64,000 bases of DNA from Burkholderiales bacterium (GTDB lineage: Bacteria; Pseudomonadota; Gammaproteobacteria; Burkholderiales; Ga0077523): NCBI GenBank assembly GCA_022843925.1, contig JALHMS010000017.1:58587-122586 (forward strand). Reading direction: 5' to 3'. The position numbers and the translations under genes are program-made. The notes under the pieces were generated by a model, which worked only from the letters and a program-made list of their open reading frames with translations, was not told the DNA's origin and did not search any database. This document shows, one piece after another, positions 1-9,151 of this stretch; within the stretch, counting starts at the first letter, position 1, and each line of letters begins with the position of its first letter.

Positions 1-273
1 ATGGCGGCAGGGAATGCGTCGGCCGAGGACTGCAGCCGGCCGAAGACGCCGGCCGAGCGGCTGATCTGCTCGAACGACCGGGTCAGCGATGCCCGTGAAC
101 ACATGACCGTCGCCTTCTTCCTGGCCTACCGGCGCCTCGACACCGACGAGCGCCGGGCCGAGATGCGCAATCAGCAGCGGGCGTTCGAAGCGAAGGTGCG
201 CGATGGCTGTATCGATGTGCCGTGCATCCTCGAGGCGTACGCGGAGCGGACGCTGGAGCTGGAGCAGAACTAG
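1..273 (+). CDS. LprI-like (DUF1311-type) protein, probably 5'-truncated
   Basis: The 90-residue frame opens at the first base of the window, so the ATG at 1 may be internal and the N-terminus may lie outside. It shows a Cys followed by TPAERLIC at about residues 16-23, then a helical stretch, a QQRAF motif, and a closing Cys pair (DGC..PC) before a final helix. That layout is known from the N-terminal domain of lysozyme inhibitor LprI (DUF1311). Such proteins are usually periplasmic or lipoproteins, but no signal peptide is visible here, consistent with truncation. The function as a lysozyme inhibitor is inference from family resemblance. Forty-eight bases separate it from the convergent Rieske oxygenase gene. 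Confidence 0.5.
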   Translation: MAAGNASAEDCSRPKTPAERLICSNDRVSDAREHMTVAFFLAYRRLDTDERRAEMRNQQRAFEAKVRDGCIDVPCILEAYAERTLELEQN

Positions 274-321
274 GGAGGTGCTGCGTCGCAACGCCTCCCT
301 TGCGGACTGCCGTCGCAGCAG

Positions 322-1428
322 CTACCGCAGCGCCGGCTCCAGGTGGCGTCGGATGAACTCGTGGAAGTGCACCATGCCATCTTCCATCGGCGACTGGTAC
401 GGCCCGATCTCGTTCTCCCCGCGCAGCCACAGCGCCTTGCGCCCCTCCTGCATCCGGACGCAGATCTCTTCATCCTCCACGGCGGTCTCGGCGTAGGCCG
501 CCTGCTCCGCCTCGACGAACTCCGGCTCGAAGAGCGCGATGTCCTCGGGGTAGTAGAACTCCACGATGTTCGTGCAGGCCTCCGGCCCCTGCGGGAGGAT
601 GGTGGAGATCACGAGCACGTGCGGGTACCACTCCACCATGATGTTCGGGTAATAGGTGAGCCAGATGGCGCCCTGCGGAGGTGTCGTGCCGCCGTAGTAC
701 TTCAGGATCTGTTCGTGCCAGCGCCGGTAGACCGCCGATCCGGGCTTGCCGAGGTTCTGGAACACGCCGACGGTCTGGACGCTGTACCAGTCGCCGAACT
801 CCCACTGCAGCCCTTCGCAGTCGACGAACTGGCCGAGCCCGGGGTGGAAGGGAACCACGTGATAGTCCTCGAGGTAGACCTCGATGAACGTCTTCCAGTT
901 GACCGGGTATTGATCGATGCGGGTACTGTGATAGAGGTAACCCGAGAAATCGAAGTCGCGGCGCAGGGCGGCGCTGGCGAGATCGCGCGCGACGTTGCGC
1001 CGCCCCGAGAACAGGAGACCGTTCCAGTTCTGCAGCGGCGTCTTCGCGAGGTCGAGGCACGGATTGCCCGGGAAGTGCGGGGCTCCCAGCAGCCTGCCCG
1101 TGGTGTCGTACGTCCAGCGGTGGAGGGGGCAGATGATGTGCTCCGTCCGGCCGCGGCCCTTCAGCATGATGGCCTGGCGGTGGCGGCAGACATTGCTCAG
1201 CAGTTCGACGCCCTGGTCGTTGCGGAACAGCGTCCTGCCATGGCCCATCCATTCGAGCGTGTGGTAGTGGCCGGCTTCCGGCACCATCAGTTCGTGCCCC
1301 ACGTATCCGGGGCCGTGCTCGAAGAACAGTTTCATTTCCAGCTCGTGTATCCCCCGCTCGAAGTACCAGTCGACCGGTAGCTGTGTCGGCGTCGTGGTCA
1401 GGGCGGAAAGATTGGCCAGGTCGGTCAT
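322..1428 (-). CDS. Rieske non-heme iron oxygenase, alpha (large) subunit
   Basis: A 368-residue ring-hydroxylating-type oxygenase component. The Rieske [2Fe-2S] ligands are C81-x-H83 and C100-xx-H103 (CRH and CPLH). The mononuclear iron site is the EDYH...H motif at about 187-195, with H190 and H195 as likely ligands. Family members insert one or both oxygen atoms into aromatic or other substrates, taking electrons from a separate reductase. No beta subunit or reductase gene is adjacent, so the natural substrate cannot be read from context. It lies divergently upstream of xseB, separated by about 420 bases. The stop sits 48 bases from the preceding convergent gene. Confidence 0.88.
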   Translation of the reverse strand: MTDLANLSALTTTPTQLPVDWYFERGIHELEMKLFFEHGPGYVGHELMVPEAGHYHTLEWMGHGRTLFRNDQGVELLSNVCRHRQAIMLKGRGRTEHIICPLHRWTYDTTGRLLGAPHFPGNPCLDLAKTPLQNWNGLLFSGRRNVARDLASAALRRDFDFSGYLYHSTRIDQYPVNWKTFIEVYLEDYHVVPFHPGLGQFVDCEGLQWEFGDWYSVQTVGVFQNLGKPGSAVYRRWHEQILKYYGGTTPPQGAIWLTYYPNIMVEWYPHVLVISTILPQGPEACTNIVEFYYPEDIALFEPEFVEAEQAAYAETAVEDEEICVRMQEGRKALWLRGENEIGPYQSPMEDGMVHFHEFIRRHLEPALR

Positions 1429-1852
1429 GATGTGTGTGCCACCCCCATTCCGGGTTGAACTGCGAGAGCATCGAGGATGCTCGAGAGACCTCCGCCCAGG
1501 AGCGATTCTTCGCCGACCGCAGCCATGGGCTCAGAGAAAGCACCGCCCGCGACGTCTTCTGAAGCAGGCCCGGAAACAACCGGAAAAACGGCCCGGCATC
1601 TTTCGGGATGCGGGCTTGCCTAAAAACAAAAAGCCGCCCGCGACATGCGCGACAACGGCCCGGGTCGCAACACAGGGAGCGCTGCACGACGCTGGATCTC
1701 CGGCGTCGGAACCTTGTGCCTTGACAAGACTCGGATTTTCCCCCACCCCGAACCCCGGGGCAAGGACTTGTTGACGCTCTGCAGCAAGGGGAGAACGCCG
1801 TTGACCCTGCGTCTTCGCATGGGGTAGATTCCGCCCCTTTCCGTGGCTCAGA
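1429..1852. other. Divergent intergenic region, Rieske gene / xseB
   Basis: No credible gene is seen in these 424 bases. A perfect 7-bp palindrome (GAGCATC-GAG-GATGCTC, 1466-1482) lies 38 bases upstream of the Rieske gene start and could be an operator or a leader hairpin. The right end carries the proposed xseB promoter. The A-rich stretch near 1621-1632 has no convincing hairpin beside it, so I do not call a terminator. Confidence 0.4.
1801..1830 (+). promoter_or_regulatory. Putative sigma-70 promoter for xseB-ispA-dxs
   Basis: TTGACC at 1801-1806 and TAGATT at 1825-1830 are separated by 18 bases, close to the sigma-70 consensus. A transcript would begin near 1837, giving a short leader before the xseB start at 1853 or 1859. 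Prediction by eye only. Confidence 0.4.
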
Positions 1853-2101
1853 GTGCCCATGGCGAAAGCCCCCGAATCGAAGGTGCCTCCGAGCTTCGAA
1901 GCCGCCCTTGCCGAGCTCGAAGGCGTGGTTTCCGCAATGGAGGGCAGCCAGCTCACGCTGGAGGCATCGCTTGCGGCCTATCGTCGCGGGGCCGAGTTGC
2001 TGAAGTACTGTCAAGGCATGCTCGAAGACGCTCAGCAGCAGATCCGCATCCTGGAGGGGGAGACGCTTCGCGCCTTGCCCGCATCCGATGACGACGAGTG
2101 A
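1853..2101 (+). CDS. xseB: Exodeoxyribonuclease VII small subunit
   Basis: An 82-residue (GTG start at 1853) or 80-residue (ATG at 1859) protein with the XseB signature: FE.AL.ELE..V..ME..... LTLE.SL..Y..G, then a C-terminal helix. XseB is the small regulatory chain that assembles in several copies with XseA into ExoVII, a single-strand-specific nuclease that degrades ssDNA to oligonucleotides in both directions. XseA is not in the window. The stop overlaps the ispA start by 14 bases, implying translational coupling. Placing xseB at the head of ispA-dxs is common in proteobacteria. I favour the ATG at 1859, since the GTG is only two codons earlier. Confidence 0.93.
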   Translation: MPMAKAPESKVPPSFEAALAELEGVVSAMEGSQLTLEASLAAYRRGAELLKYCQGMLEDAQQQIRILEGETLRALPASDDDE

Positions 2102-3011
2102 TACGGGCCCAGGCGATCGCGCGTCGGGCGATCTCGGCGGCTGGATGCAGGCGCGCCAGGATCGCATCGAGCAGGTTCTCGCCTCGATGCTGCCCGATCC
2201 GGCCATTGCACCGACGCGGCTCCACGAAGCCATGCGCTACGCCGTGCTGGGAGGCGGCAAGCGCGTCCGTCCGCTGCTGGCCTACGCGGCCGGCGAGGCT
2301 GTCGGTGCGGATCCCGCACGGGTCGATCGCGTCGCCGCGGCTGTGGAACTCATCCACGCCTACTCGCTCGTCCACGATGACCTTCCTTGCATGGACGACG
2401 ATGTGCTCCGACGGGGTCGACCGACGGTGCACGTCCGGTATGACGAAGCCACCGCCATGCTGGTCGGCGACAGCCTGCAGAGCCTCGCTTTCGAGGTGAT
2501 CGCAGAGGGCACGATCGCCGATGATCCGCGCGTCGAGCGCAAGATGGTCGCCATGCTGGCCCGCGCATCCGGATCCCGCGGCATGGCGGGCGGGCAGGCC
2601 GTCGATCTCGACAGCCAGGGCAAGATCCTCTCGGTACCCGAACTCGAGTTCATGCACGGTCACAAGACCGGTGCCCTCATTCTCGTGGCCGTCCTGCTCG
2701 GTGCCCGGTGCGGCAATCCGTCCGACGCGGAGATCGCCGGTCTGGGCCGTTACGCGAAGTTCGTGGGGCTCGCCTTCCAGGTGGTGGACGACATCCTCGA
2801 TGCCACCGCTTCCACCGAGACACTCGGCAAGACGGCGGGCAAGGATGCGGACGCCGACAAGCCGACCTTCGTGAGCGCGATGGGCATCTCGCGGGCGAAG
2901 GGCTTCGCGGACGAGCTTCTCGCGGATGCGCTCGCCTCCCTCGACATCGTGGCGGAGCGGGGCGAACGGCTCCGGGAGATCGCAAGGTACGTCGTGGCGC
3001 GCGACCGATGA
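2088..3011 (+). CDS. ispA: Farnesyl diphosphate synthase (geranyltranstransferase)
   Basis: A 307-residue trans-prenyltransferase that condenses DMAPP/GPP with IPP to make farnesyl diphosphate for ubiquinone, undecaprenyl phosphate and heme O. The first aspartate-rich motif is D97-D98 in [10 protein letters not shown], followed by RRGRPT. The second is D234-D235 in QVVDDILD. The GGGKRVRP motif at about 55-62 binds IPP. Length matches the family. It overlaps xseB upstream by 14 bases and dxs downstream through an ATGA junction at 3008-3011, so the three genes are almost certainly one transcript. Confidence 0.96.
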   Translation: MTTSDTGPGDRASGDLGGWMQARQDRIEQVLASMLPDPAIAPTRLHEAMRYAVLGGGKRVRPLLAYAAGEAVGADPARVDRVAAAVELIHAYSLVHDDLPCMDDDVLRRGRPTVHVRYDEATAMLVGDSLQSLAFEVIAEGTIADDPRVERKMVAMLARASGSRGMAGGQAVDLDSQGKILSVPELEFMHGHKTGALILVAVLLGARCGNPSDAEIAGLGRYAKFVGLAFQVVDDILDATASTETLGKTAGKDADADKPTFVSAMGISRAKGFADELLADALASLDIVAERGERLREIARYVVARDR

Positions 3012-4858
3012 CCGCTTACCCGCTGCTGGATACCATCGAAACGCCCGCGGATGTCCGCCGACTCGACCGCCGTCGGCTCGCGCAGCTGGCGACGGAGCTT
3101 CGTCAGTTCATCATCGAATCCGTCGCAGCGACGGGCGGCCACCTGTCGTCGAACCTCGGCACCGTGGAACTCACGGTGGCCCTGCACCACGTGTTCGAGA
3201 CGCCGGCCGATCGCATCGTCTGGGACGTCGGCCACCAGACCTACGCGCACAAGATCCTCACCGGGCGGCGTGTGGCCATGGCGACGCTGCGGCAACTCGG
3301 GGGCATCGCAGGCTTTCCGCGTCGGGAGGAAAGCCCGTACGACACCTTCGGGACCGCGCACTCCAGCACGTCGATCAGCGCTGCACTCGGGATGGCCATG
3401 GCGGCGCGACTCGCGGGTCGCCGGCAGCATTCCGTGGCGGTGATCGGCGACGGCGCGATGACCGCCGGGATGGCCTTCGAAGCGTTGAACAATGCCGGGG
3501 CCACCGACGCGAACGTCCTCGTCGTCCTGAACGACAACGACATGTCCATCAGCGAGAACGTGGGCGCGCTGAACAACTACCTCGCGAAGCTGCTCTCCGG
3601 CGGCTTGTACACCGCGGCGCGCAAGGCGGGCGAGCGCGTCCTGCGCGTCGTGCCGCCGGCCCTGGAGCTGGCGAGACGGGCCGAGGAACATGTGAAGGGG
3701 ATGGTCACCCCCGGTACGCTCTTCGAGGAGTTCGGGTTCAACTACATCGGCCCCATCGACGGTCACGACCTCGACGTGCTGGTGTCGACGATGAAGAACA
3801 TCCGGAGGCTCGATGGCCCGCAGTTCCTGCACGTCGTGACGCGCAAGGGCAAGGGCATGAAGGCGGCCGAGGATGATCCGATCCTCTACCACGGCGTGTC
3901 GAAGTTCGATCCCGCCGTGGGCATCGTCGCCAAGCCTCCGGGGAAGCTCACCTACACGCAGGTCTTCGGCGACTGGCTCTGCGACATGGCAGTGCGGGAT
4001 CCGCGGTTGGTGGGCATCACGCCCGCCATGCGCGAAGGGTCCGGTCTTGTGCGCTTCTCGCAGGAACATCCGAAGCGCTACTTCGACGTCGGCATCGCCG
4101 AACAGCACGCGGTGACCTTCGCTGCCGGCATGGCCTGCGAAGGCATGCGGCCGGTCGTGGCGATCTACTCGACGTTCCTCCAGCGCGGCTACGACCAGTT
4201 GATCCACGACGTCTGCCTGCAGAACCTGCCGGTGGTGTTCGCGCTCGATCGCGGCGGCCTCGTGGGCGCCGACGGCCCAACGCACCATGGAGCCTTCGAT
4301 CTCTCGTTCCTCCGATGCCTGCCCAACATGGCGGTGATGGCGCCGGCCGACGAGAACGAATGCCGGCAGATGCTGTTCACGGCCTTCTCCCTCGGAACGC
4401 CTGCGGCCGTCCGCTATCCGCGCGGCAGTGGTCCTGGAACCGTGCCTGCGAACGAGATGACCGCCCTGCCGCTCGGCAAGGCCGAGGTTCGGCGTCGCGG
4501 TTCGCGCGTCGCGATCCTGGCGTTCGGGTCGATGGTGCAGCCGGCGCTCGCCGCGGGCGACGCCCTCGACGCGACCGTCGTGAACATGCGCTTCGTGAAG
4601 CCGATCGACGAGACGCTGATCGCCGAACTCGCCGCGACGCACGATCTCATCGTGACGGTCGAGGAGAACGTCACCGACGGTGGTGCCGGCAGCGCGGTGG
4701 CGGAGTCGCTGTCGCGCAGCCGCATCGCGCGGCCGACGCTGCATCTCGGACTGCCGGACGCGTTCGTCGAGCACGGCGACCACGCATTGCTCCTCGCGCG
4801 CTGCGGCCTCGACGCCGACGGGATCACGCGCTCGGTGCAGGCGCGGCTTCATCGTTAG
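3008..4858 (+). CDS. dxs: 1-deoxy-D-xylulose-5-phosphate synthase
   Basis: A 616-residue thiamine-diphosphate enzyme that condenses pyruvate and glyceraldehyde 3-phosphate into DXP, the first step of the MEP isoprenoid pathway. The frame stays open upstream into ispA, but the start at 3008 ([13 protein letters not shown]) matches the usual N-terminus and forms the ATGA overlap. Visible family features are the early GGHLSSNLG and VWDVGHQ.YAHK motifs, the TPP/Mg site GDGAMTAG, the pyrimidine-domain motif [16 protein letters not shown], and the C-terminal transketolase domain. Co-transcription with ispA links precursor supply to prenyl chain formation. Confidence 0.97.
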   Translation: MTAYPLLDTIETPADVRRLDRRRLAQLATELRQFIIESVAATGGHLSSNLGTVELTVALHHVFETPADRIVWDVGHQTYAHKILTGRRVAMATLRQLGGIAGFPRREESPYDTFGTAHSSTSISAALGMAMAARLAGRRQHSVAVIGDGAMTAGMAFEALNNAGATDANVLVVLNDNDMSISENVGALNNYLAKLLSGGLYTAARKAGERVLRVVPPALELARRAEEHVKGMVTPGTLFEEFGFNYIGPIDGHDLDVLVSTMKNIRRLDGPQFLHVVTRKGKGMKAAEDDPILYHGVSKFDPAVGIVAKPPGKLTYTQVFGDWLCDMAVRDPRLVGITPAMREGSGLVRFSQEHPKRYFDVGIAEQHAVTFAAGMACEGMRPVVAIYSTFLQRGYDQLIHDVCLQNLPVVFALDRGGLVGADGPTHHGAFDLSFLRCLPNMAVMAPADENECRQMLFTAFSLGTPAAVRYPRGSGPGTVPANEMTALPLGKAEVRRRGSRVAILAFGSMVQPALAAGDALDATVVNMRFVKPIDETLIAELAATHDLIVTVEENVTDGGAGSAVAESLSRSRIARPTLHLGLPDAFVEHGDHALLLARCGLDADGITRSVQARLHR

Positions 4859-4875
4859 GCGATTCGGCGCGCGTC

Positions 4876-4881
4876 TATAAT
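4876..4881 (+). promoter_or_regulatory. Possible -10 box upstream of folE2
   Basis: A perfect TATAAT hexamer lies 17 bases after the dxs stop and about 140 bases before the folE2 start. No good -35 hexamer sits at the right distance, so it would need an activator or may be chance. folE2 is often derepressed under zinc limitation by Zur, but I did not find a convincing Zur box. Confidence 0.3.
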
Positions 4882-5022
4882 CGGACCGGATGTGTCGCAT
4901 CGCGCTGCAACCCGCGACAGCGACATCCGGCGCGCGAATCCACCCCGGTACCGCGTGCCGACAACCTCCGGCCGATCGGGGACATGCCTCCGACGTCGCC
5001 GCCCACGAGAGGACCATTCCCG

Positions 5023-5826
5023 ATGAACAAGCCGGAACAGATCGTCATCCCCGACGTGCAGAGCAGCGCGGACACCAGGCGCATCGCCATCGATCGGGTG
5101 GGCATCAAATCGATCCGCCATCCGGTGCGGGTGCGCGATCGCAACGGCGGCGTGCAACACACCGTCGCCCACTTCAACATGTACGTGCACCTGCCCCACA
5201 ACTTCAAGGGCACGCACATGTCGCGTTTCGTGGAGATCCTGAACGTCCATGAGGGAGAGATCTCCGTCGAATCGTTCGAGCCCATGCTCCGCCACATGGT
5301 CGAGCGCCTCGAGGCGCAGTCGGGTCATGTGGAGATGACCTTCCCGTACTTCGTGGACAAGGCGGCGCCCGTATCGGGTGTGAAGAGCCTGCTCGACTAC
5401 GAGGTGACCTTCGTCGGTGACATCGTCGAGGGCGAGTACCGCTTCACGATGAAGGTCGTGGTGCCCGTGACGAGCCTGTGCCCGTGCTCCAAGAAGATCT
5501 CCGACTACGGTGCGCACAACCAGCGCTCCCACGTCACGATCACCGCGACGACCGGAGGCTTCGTGTGGATCGAGGATCTCGTGCGGATCGCCGAGGACCA
5601 GGCGTCGTGCGAGCTGTACGGCCTCCTGAAGCGGCCCGACGAGAAGTACGTCACCGAGCGCGCCTACGACAATCCGAAGTTCGTGGAAGACATGGTGCGC
5701 GACGTCGCGACGGCGCTGAACAACGACGACCGGGTCCTGGCCTACGTGGTGGAATCCGAGAACTTCGAGTCCATCCACAACCACTCGGCCTATGCCCTCA
5801 TCGAGCGCGACAAGCGCGTCGCCTGA
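5023..5826 (+). CDS. folE2: GTP cyclohydrolase FolE2 (type IB)
   Basis: A 267-residue protein starting [13 protein letters not shown]. It converts GTP to 7,8-dihydroneopterin triphosphate, the entry step to folate. Recognisable FolE2 blocks are [10 protein letters not shown] near residues 26-35, HMSRF near 65, the conserved cysteine region [21 protein letters not shown] near 150, and the C-terminal [13 protein letters not shown]. The frame is open back to 4315 inside dxs, but the family start and the 164-base leader support 5023. Type IB enzymes use several metals and can replace zinc-dependent FolE when zinc is scarce. The next gene is convergent. Confidence 0.95.
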   Translation: MNKPEQIVIPDVQSSADTRRIAIDRVGIKSIRHPVRVRDRNGGVQHTVAHFNMYVHLPHNFKGTHMSRFVEILNVHEGEISVESFEPMLRHMVERLEAQSGHVEMTFPYFVDKAAPVSGVKSLLDYEVTFVGDIVEGEYRFTMKVVVPVTSLCPCSKKISDYGAHNQRSHVTITATTGGFVWIEDLVRIAEDQASCELYGLLKRPDEKYVTERAYDNPKFVEDMVRDVATALNNDDRVLAYVVESENFESIHNHSAYALIERDKRVA

Positions 5827-5863
5827 GGCCTCCGCCCCCGCTTCGCCGCCGGGGCAATCAACG

Positions 5864-6505
5864 TCAGTACCGCAGGGTCATCGTGAGCTGCGAACCCTGG
5901 TTCCGCAGATCAAGCCGGTTCAGGAAGCTCATGCCGAGGAGCGCGAAGGGCATGTCGTTGCTGGCGTGAACCAACGCATCGACGTTGTTCTGCACGATCC
6001 CACCCACCTTCACGGAGTCGAGCTTCACTCGGTACACGACCGCCGCCCCATTGGCGGTATTGCTGATGCCGCGCTCGCCGCGCGTGAAGTCGATACCGAG
6101 CCGCCGGGCGTCGCTGGTACCGAGCGACACCATCGTCGCCCCGGTGTCGACGAGGAAGCGGATCGGCATTCCGTTGATCGAACCCTCCGCCATGTAGTGG
6201 CCGCCATGGTCCGCATTGAGCACCACCGTGGGGCGCTTGCCGGTCTCGAAGTTGCCGCCGAAGGATTGCGAGCCCATGCCCAGCTGACGGCGCTTGCCGT
6301 CGATCTCGAAGGTGGCGACCTCGGACGTGGCCGAGATCAGCTTGACCGTGCCGACGCTCTCGCCGTTGGCCAGCGTCTTCGGGCGTCCCCCGTCGATGAT
6401 CACGATGGCCTTGCCGTTGAAGAGGCCGGCGACCTCGACCTGCACCGCGAAGGCCGACGCGAGAGGAACGAGACTTGCGAGCGCGACTGCAATAGCCTTC
6501 GCCAT
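5864..6505 (-). CDS. Retropepsin-like clan AA aspartic protease, secreted
   Basis: With the ATG at 6505 the product is 213 residues and begins with a clear signal peptide (MAKAIAVALASLVPLASAFA). The active-site triad DTG is at 120-122 inside FLVDTGAT, with the typical downstream D..RLGI and a NTANG.. strand. A single DTG per chain means it must dimerise, as do retroviral proteases. This fits the bacterial TIGR02281-type family, whose substrates are mostly unknown. An alternative ATG at 6544 would add 13 residues, and its codon would overlap the divergent gene's ATG in a CATG. I prefer 6505 because a GGGGAAA stretch precedes it and the signal peptide is tighter. Confidence 0.82.
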   Translation of the reverse strand: MAKAIAVALASLVPLASAFAVQVEVAGLFNGKAIVIIDGGRPKTLANGESVGTVKLISATSEVATFEIDGKRRQLGMGSQSFGGNFETGKRPTVVLNADHGGHYMAEGSINGMPIRFLVDTGATMVSLGTSDARRLGIDFTRGERGISNTANGAAVVYRVKLDSVKVGGIVQNNVDALVHASNDMPFALLGMSFLNRLDLRNQGSQLTMTLRY

Positions 6506-6542
6506 CGAACCGCGTTTCCCCAGCCAACCCGACTTCGCCGCC

Positions 6543-7250
6543 ATGAAACCCGTCGCCATATTTCGCCACTCCCCCACGGAAGGTCCGGGCTACTTCGCCG
6601 AGCACCTCGATGCCCGAAATGTACCTTGGAAACTGATCGCAATCGACGCGGGGGATCCGATCCCAGGCTCGTCGACCGACTACGCCGGCCTCGTCTTCAT
6701 GGGCGGGCCCATGAGCGTCAACGACGACCTCCCGTGGATCCCCCCGGTACTCGCACTCATCCGGGACGCCGCCGCTTCGAACGTGCCTGTGCTCGGCCAC
6801 TGCCTGGGCGGCCAGTTGATGTCGAAAGCCCTCGGCGGCGTGGTGACCGGCAACCCGACCAAGGAGATCGGCTGGGGCGAGATCACCGTCGAGGACAACC
6901 CGGTCGCGCGGACGTGGTTCGGTGACCAGTTGAAGTCGTTCCTGTCGTTCCATTGGCACGGCGAGACCTTCTCGCTGCCGCCAGGAGCGACCCGGATCAT
7001 GGCGAGCCGGTACTGCGGCAATCAGGGCTTCGCGATCGGCCCCCATCTCGGCATGCAGTGCCACGTGGAGATGACGGAGCGTCTGATCGCCACCTGGTGC
7101 GAGCACGGAGTCGATGAAATCGTGGCGAGCGCCGGGCCGGCCGTGCAGCAGCCCGACGAAATGCAGCGTGAGGCCGAACGGCACGTGGCGGCCCTGCACG
7201 CGGTGGCGGGGCGGCTCTACGACCGCTGGATAGAGGGGTTGCGCCGCTGA
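6543..7250 (+). CDS. Class I glutamine amidotransferase-like protein
   Basis: A 235-residue stand-alone type 1 GATase domain. The catalytic triad is visible: C87 in VLGHCLGGQ, H174 and E176 in CHVEMTE. The oxyanion region is VFMGGPMSVND near 51-60. Such single-domain proteins hydrolyse glutamine or related gamma-glutamyl amides; without a partner synthetase the substrate cannot be assigned. It starts 37 bases from the divergent protease start and its stop overlaps the next gene by one base (TGATG), suggesting co-expression with the methyltransferase. Confidence 0.85.
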   Translation: MKPVAIFRHSPTEGPGYFAEHLDARNVPWKLIAIDAGDPIPGSSTDYAGLVFMGGPMSVNDDLPWIPPVLALIRDAAASNVPVLGHCLGGQLMSKALGGVVTGNPTKEIGWGEITVEDNPVARTWFGDQLKSFLSFHWHGETFSLPPGATRIMASRYCGNQGFAIGPHLGMQCHVEMTERLIATWCEHGVDEIVASAGPAVQQPDEMQREAERHVAALHAVAGRLYDRWIEGLRR

Positions 7251-7702
7251 TGGCGGGCGATGGCGCGCGAGGGCGCCTGCTGGTTGCCGCGCAGTTCGCG
7301 CTGCTCGCGGTTTGGCTCGTGGCGGGGCCTCGCGTTTCGTCCCAAGCCATCGGGATCCTCCTGCAGCTCGGCGGTCTTGCCATTGCCGCGTGGGCCTTCG
7401 TCGTGATGACCGCGGCACAGCGTCGCCTCTTCCGCATCGCGCCCGATCCGACCGGACACTCGACGCTCGTCACCTGGGGGCCCTACCGCTGGATGCGGCA
7501 TCCGATGTATTCGGCAATCCTCCTGGTGGTCGGGCCGGCCTGGATCGCGGTCCCGCCCGACTGGAGGGCGATCGGCTTCGCAGCGCTCGCGGTCGTGCTC
7601 GTGACCAAGCTGCGGCACGAAGAGCGTCTGCTGGCCGGGCACTTCGATGGCTACGCCGCGTACTGCAAGACATCGTCCCGCTTGATACCCGGCCTGTACT
7701 GA
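7250..7702 (+). CDS. ICMT/PEMT-family membrane methyltransferase
   Basis: A 150-residue polytopic membrane protein with about four hydrophobic segments (near 10-25, 34-52, 87-105 and 108-122). The C-terminal half holds the isoprenylcysteine carboxyl methyltransferase-like signature GPYRWMRHPMY, followed by K.RHEE..L and the Y..Y...R.IPG ending. Bacterial members methylate small or lipid substrates with SAM; the substrate here is unknown. It overlaps the amidotransferase stop by one base, and the following gene is convergent. Confidence 0.8.
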   Translation: MAGDGARGRLLVAAQFALLAVWLVAGPRVSSQAIGILLQLGGLAIAAWAFVVMTAAQRRLFRIAPDPTGHSTLVTWGPYRWMRHPMYSAILLVVGPAWIAVPPDWRAIGFAALAVVLVTKLRHEERLLAGHFDGYAAYCKTSSRLIPGLY

Positions 7703-7733
7703 CCCGGCAACCCGCCCGCGCGCGGGCATCGGA

Positions 7734-8219
7734 TCACTCGCGGAAGTTCTCGTACTGCAACGGGAAGTCGGTGATCGATGATTTCACCAGCGCGATGGCT
7801 TCCTGCAGCGTGTCTCGCTTGGCACCCGAGACGCGCACGGCATCGCCCTGGATCGATGCCTGGACCTTCATCTTGCTGTCCTTCAGCAGGCGGACGATCT
7901 TCTTCGCGAGTTCCGTCTCGACGCCGGTGCGCACCGTGATGATCTGCTTCAGCTTGCCGCCGCTGATCTTCTCTGGCGTTTCGTACTTCAGGCTGCGCAC
8001 GTCGACTGCGCGCTTCGCGAGCTTGGTCGTGAGGACGTCCCGCACCTGCGAGAGCTTGAAGTCGTCGTCCGCGAACGCGGTGATGACGTTCTCGGCCAGC
8101 TCGACGCGGGCATCGGAGCCCTTGAAGTCGAACCGGTTGCCGACTTCCTTGTTCGTCTGGTCGACGGCGTTGCGGAGTTCCTGCGTGTCCACCTCGGACA
8201 CGATGTCGAAAGAAGGCAT
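7734..8219 (-). CDS. YajQ-family nucleotide / cyclic-di-GMP-binding protein
   Basis: A 161-residue protein beginning [11 protein letters not shown] and containing NEV..RFDFKG, characteristic of YajQ (DUF520). Members in Xanthomonas and Pseudomonas bind cyclic-di-GMP and act with LysR-type regulators. That role is family knowledge, not shown here. A strong ribosome-binding site, AAAGGAGGAAA, lies about six bases before the ATG at 8219. It follows the BPH peptidase gene by 31 bases and may share its transcript. Confidence 0.93.
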   Translation of the reverse strand: MPSFDIVSEVDTQELRNAVDQTNKEVGNRFDFKGSDARVELAENVITAFADDDFKLSQVRDVLTTKLAKRAVDVRSLKYETPEKISGGKLKQIITVRTGVETELAKKIVRLLKDSKMKVQASIQGDAVRVSGAKRDTLQEAIALVKSSITDFPLQYENFRE

Positions 8220-8250
8220 GGGCTTTCCTCCTTTGGGATGAAGCGGTGGA

Positions 8251-8832
8251 TCAGCGGCCCGCCGCCAGCGGGATGGTGAACGATTCCACGGGGGCGCCGG
8301 TACCGTCGTCGAATTCGATGGCTGCCAGGATGCCGTGGCGGGCGACGGCCTCGGCGTCGAGATCGTCGCGACCATACACCGTCCAAAGCGCCCCGAGCGC
8401 GTAGTCACCGCCGCTGCCGTACGCGTAGAAGCGGGAGAACTCCTGCACCGTGCGCTGACCCGACACACCGAAGATGCCGTGCGGGTTGGCGATCAGCACA
8501 TCCAGCCGCGTGGACTCGATGGCGTCCTCCTTGTCCTCCTCGGCCTGCAGGAAGTAGCGCTCCTTGAACTCGCCGTGCATCCGGTTCCAGGTGCGGAAGA
8601 TGTCCCCCACGGAATCGAGGGCGGGCGGCGTGTCGAAGCTTCCGAAGTAGTCGTCGACGATGTGCTTGAACGTCGCATTCCCCGTCACCGCGAGCAGGCT
8701 GTCACCCACCCGCAGGATCTTCGTGTGGTTCACCACGTACTCGGCGGACTCCTTGGCCGGACCCCACTTCGTGAGGGTGTCGCCGGCGATGGCGACCACC
8801 CCCTTCTTGCGCACGACGGCGATCGTGGTCAT
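8251..8832 (-). CDS. BPH-type proteasome homologue (HslV-like Ntn-hydrolase peptidase)
   Basis: A 193-residue protein in which removal of Met exposes Thr1 ([18 protein letters not shown]). Asp17 of the mature chain (AGD) and the [11 protein letters not shown] serine loop match proteasome beta-type catalytic residues. The lysine expected at about position 33 is probably the K of NHTKI at mature residue 37, displaced by a short insertion. This fits the betaproteobacterial proteasome homologue BPH, reported to form a double-ring tetradecamer. No hslU or other ATPase is adjacent, so it is not a standard HslUV pair. The start overlaps the ppnP stop by one base (TGATG), so the two are translationally coupled. 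Confidence 0.82.
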   Translation of the reverse strand: MTTIAVVRKKGVVAIAGDTLTKWGPAKESAEYVVNHTKILRVGDSLLAVTGNATFKHIVDDYFGSFDTPPALDSVGDIFRTWNRMHGEFKERYFLQAEEDKEDAIESTRLDVLIANPHGIFGVSGQRTVQEFSRFYAYGSGGDYALGALWTVYGRDDLDAEAVARHGILAAIEFDDGTGAPVESFTIPLAAGR

Positions 8833-9143
8833 CAGCCGAAGTGGCAGACGTAGTCGAGCGTCTCGAGGGTCTCGATCTCGAACGACGCGTTGCCCGGCAC
8901 GCTGAACTGCTCGCCGGCGCCGAACGTCTTCCATTCCATGGCGCCGGGCAGCTTCACGCGGCAGCGGCCCCCGTTCAGTTCCATGATCTCGGGGGCGCCG
9001 GTGTTGAAGGTGAGCGTGCTCGGGAAGATCACGCCGACGCTCTTCCGGGTGCCGTCGGCGAACACGACGTTGTGGCTCACGCACTTGCCGTCGAAGTAGA
9101 TGTTGGCTTTCTTGACGACCGTGACGTTGTCGAACTTGTCCAT
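8832..9143 (-). CDS. ppnP: Pyrimidine/purine nucleoside phosphorylase
   Basis: A 103-residue single-domain cupin of the DUF1255/PpnP family. It starts [20 protein letters not shown] and contains GVIFP..LTFNT, then PE.MEL..G and [11 protein letters not shown] near the C-terminus. PpnP phosphorolyses several nucleosides to base and ribose 1-phosphate. The length is typical (about 95-105). It sits 8 bases downstream of the argG stop, with its own stop overlapping the BPH peptidase start. Why a nucleoside phosphorylase is coupled to a self-compartmentalising peptidase is not clear from the sequence. Confidence 0.92.
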   Translation of the reverse strand: MDKFDNVTVVKKANIYFDGKCVSHNVVFADGTRKSVGVIFPSTLTFNTGAPEIMELNGGRCRVKLPGAMEWKTFGAGEQFSVPGNASFEIETLETLDYVCHFG

Positions 9144-9151
9144 GATGTTTC

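Noticed and set aside
2750..5017. 755-codon minus-strand open frame opposite dxs
   Set aside because: It is antisense to ispA/dxs, with the residue bias of a G+C-rich shadow frame and no recognisable domain.
4315..5022. Extending folE2 upstream to 4315 (503 codons)
   Set aside because: The extra residues overlap dxs in another frame and show only Arg/Ala-rich shadow composition; the FolE2 family starts at [13 protein letters not shown].
8251..8832. Calling the Thr-protease gene hslV
   Set aside because: The N-terminal Thr fits, but the [11 protein letters not shown] region, the insertion before the lysine and the absence of hslU fit the BPH family better.
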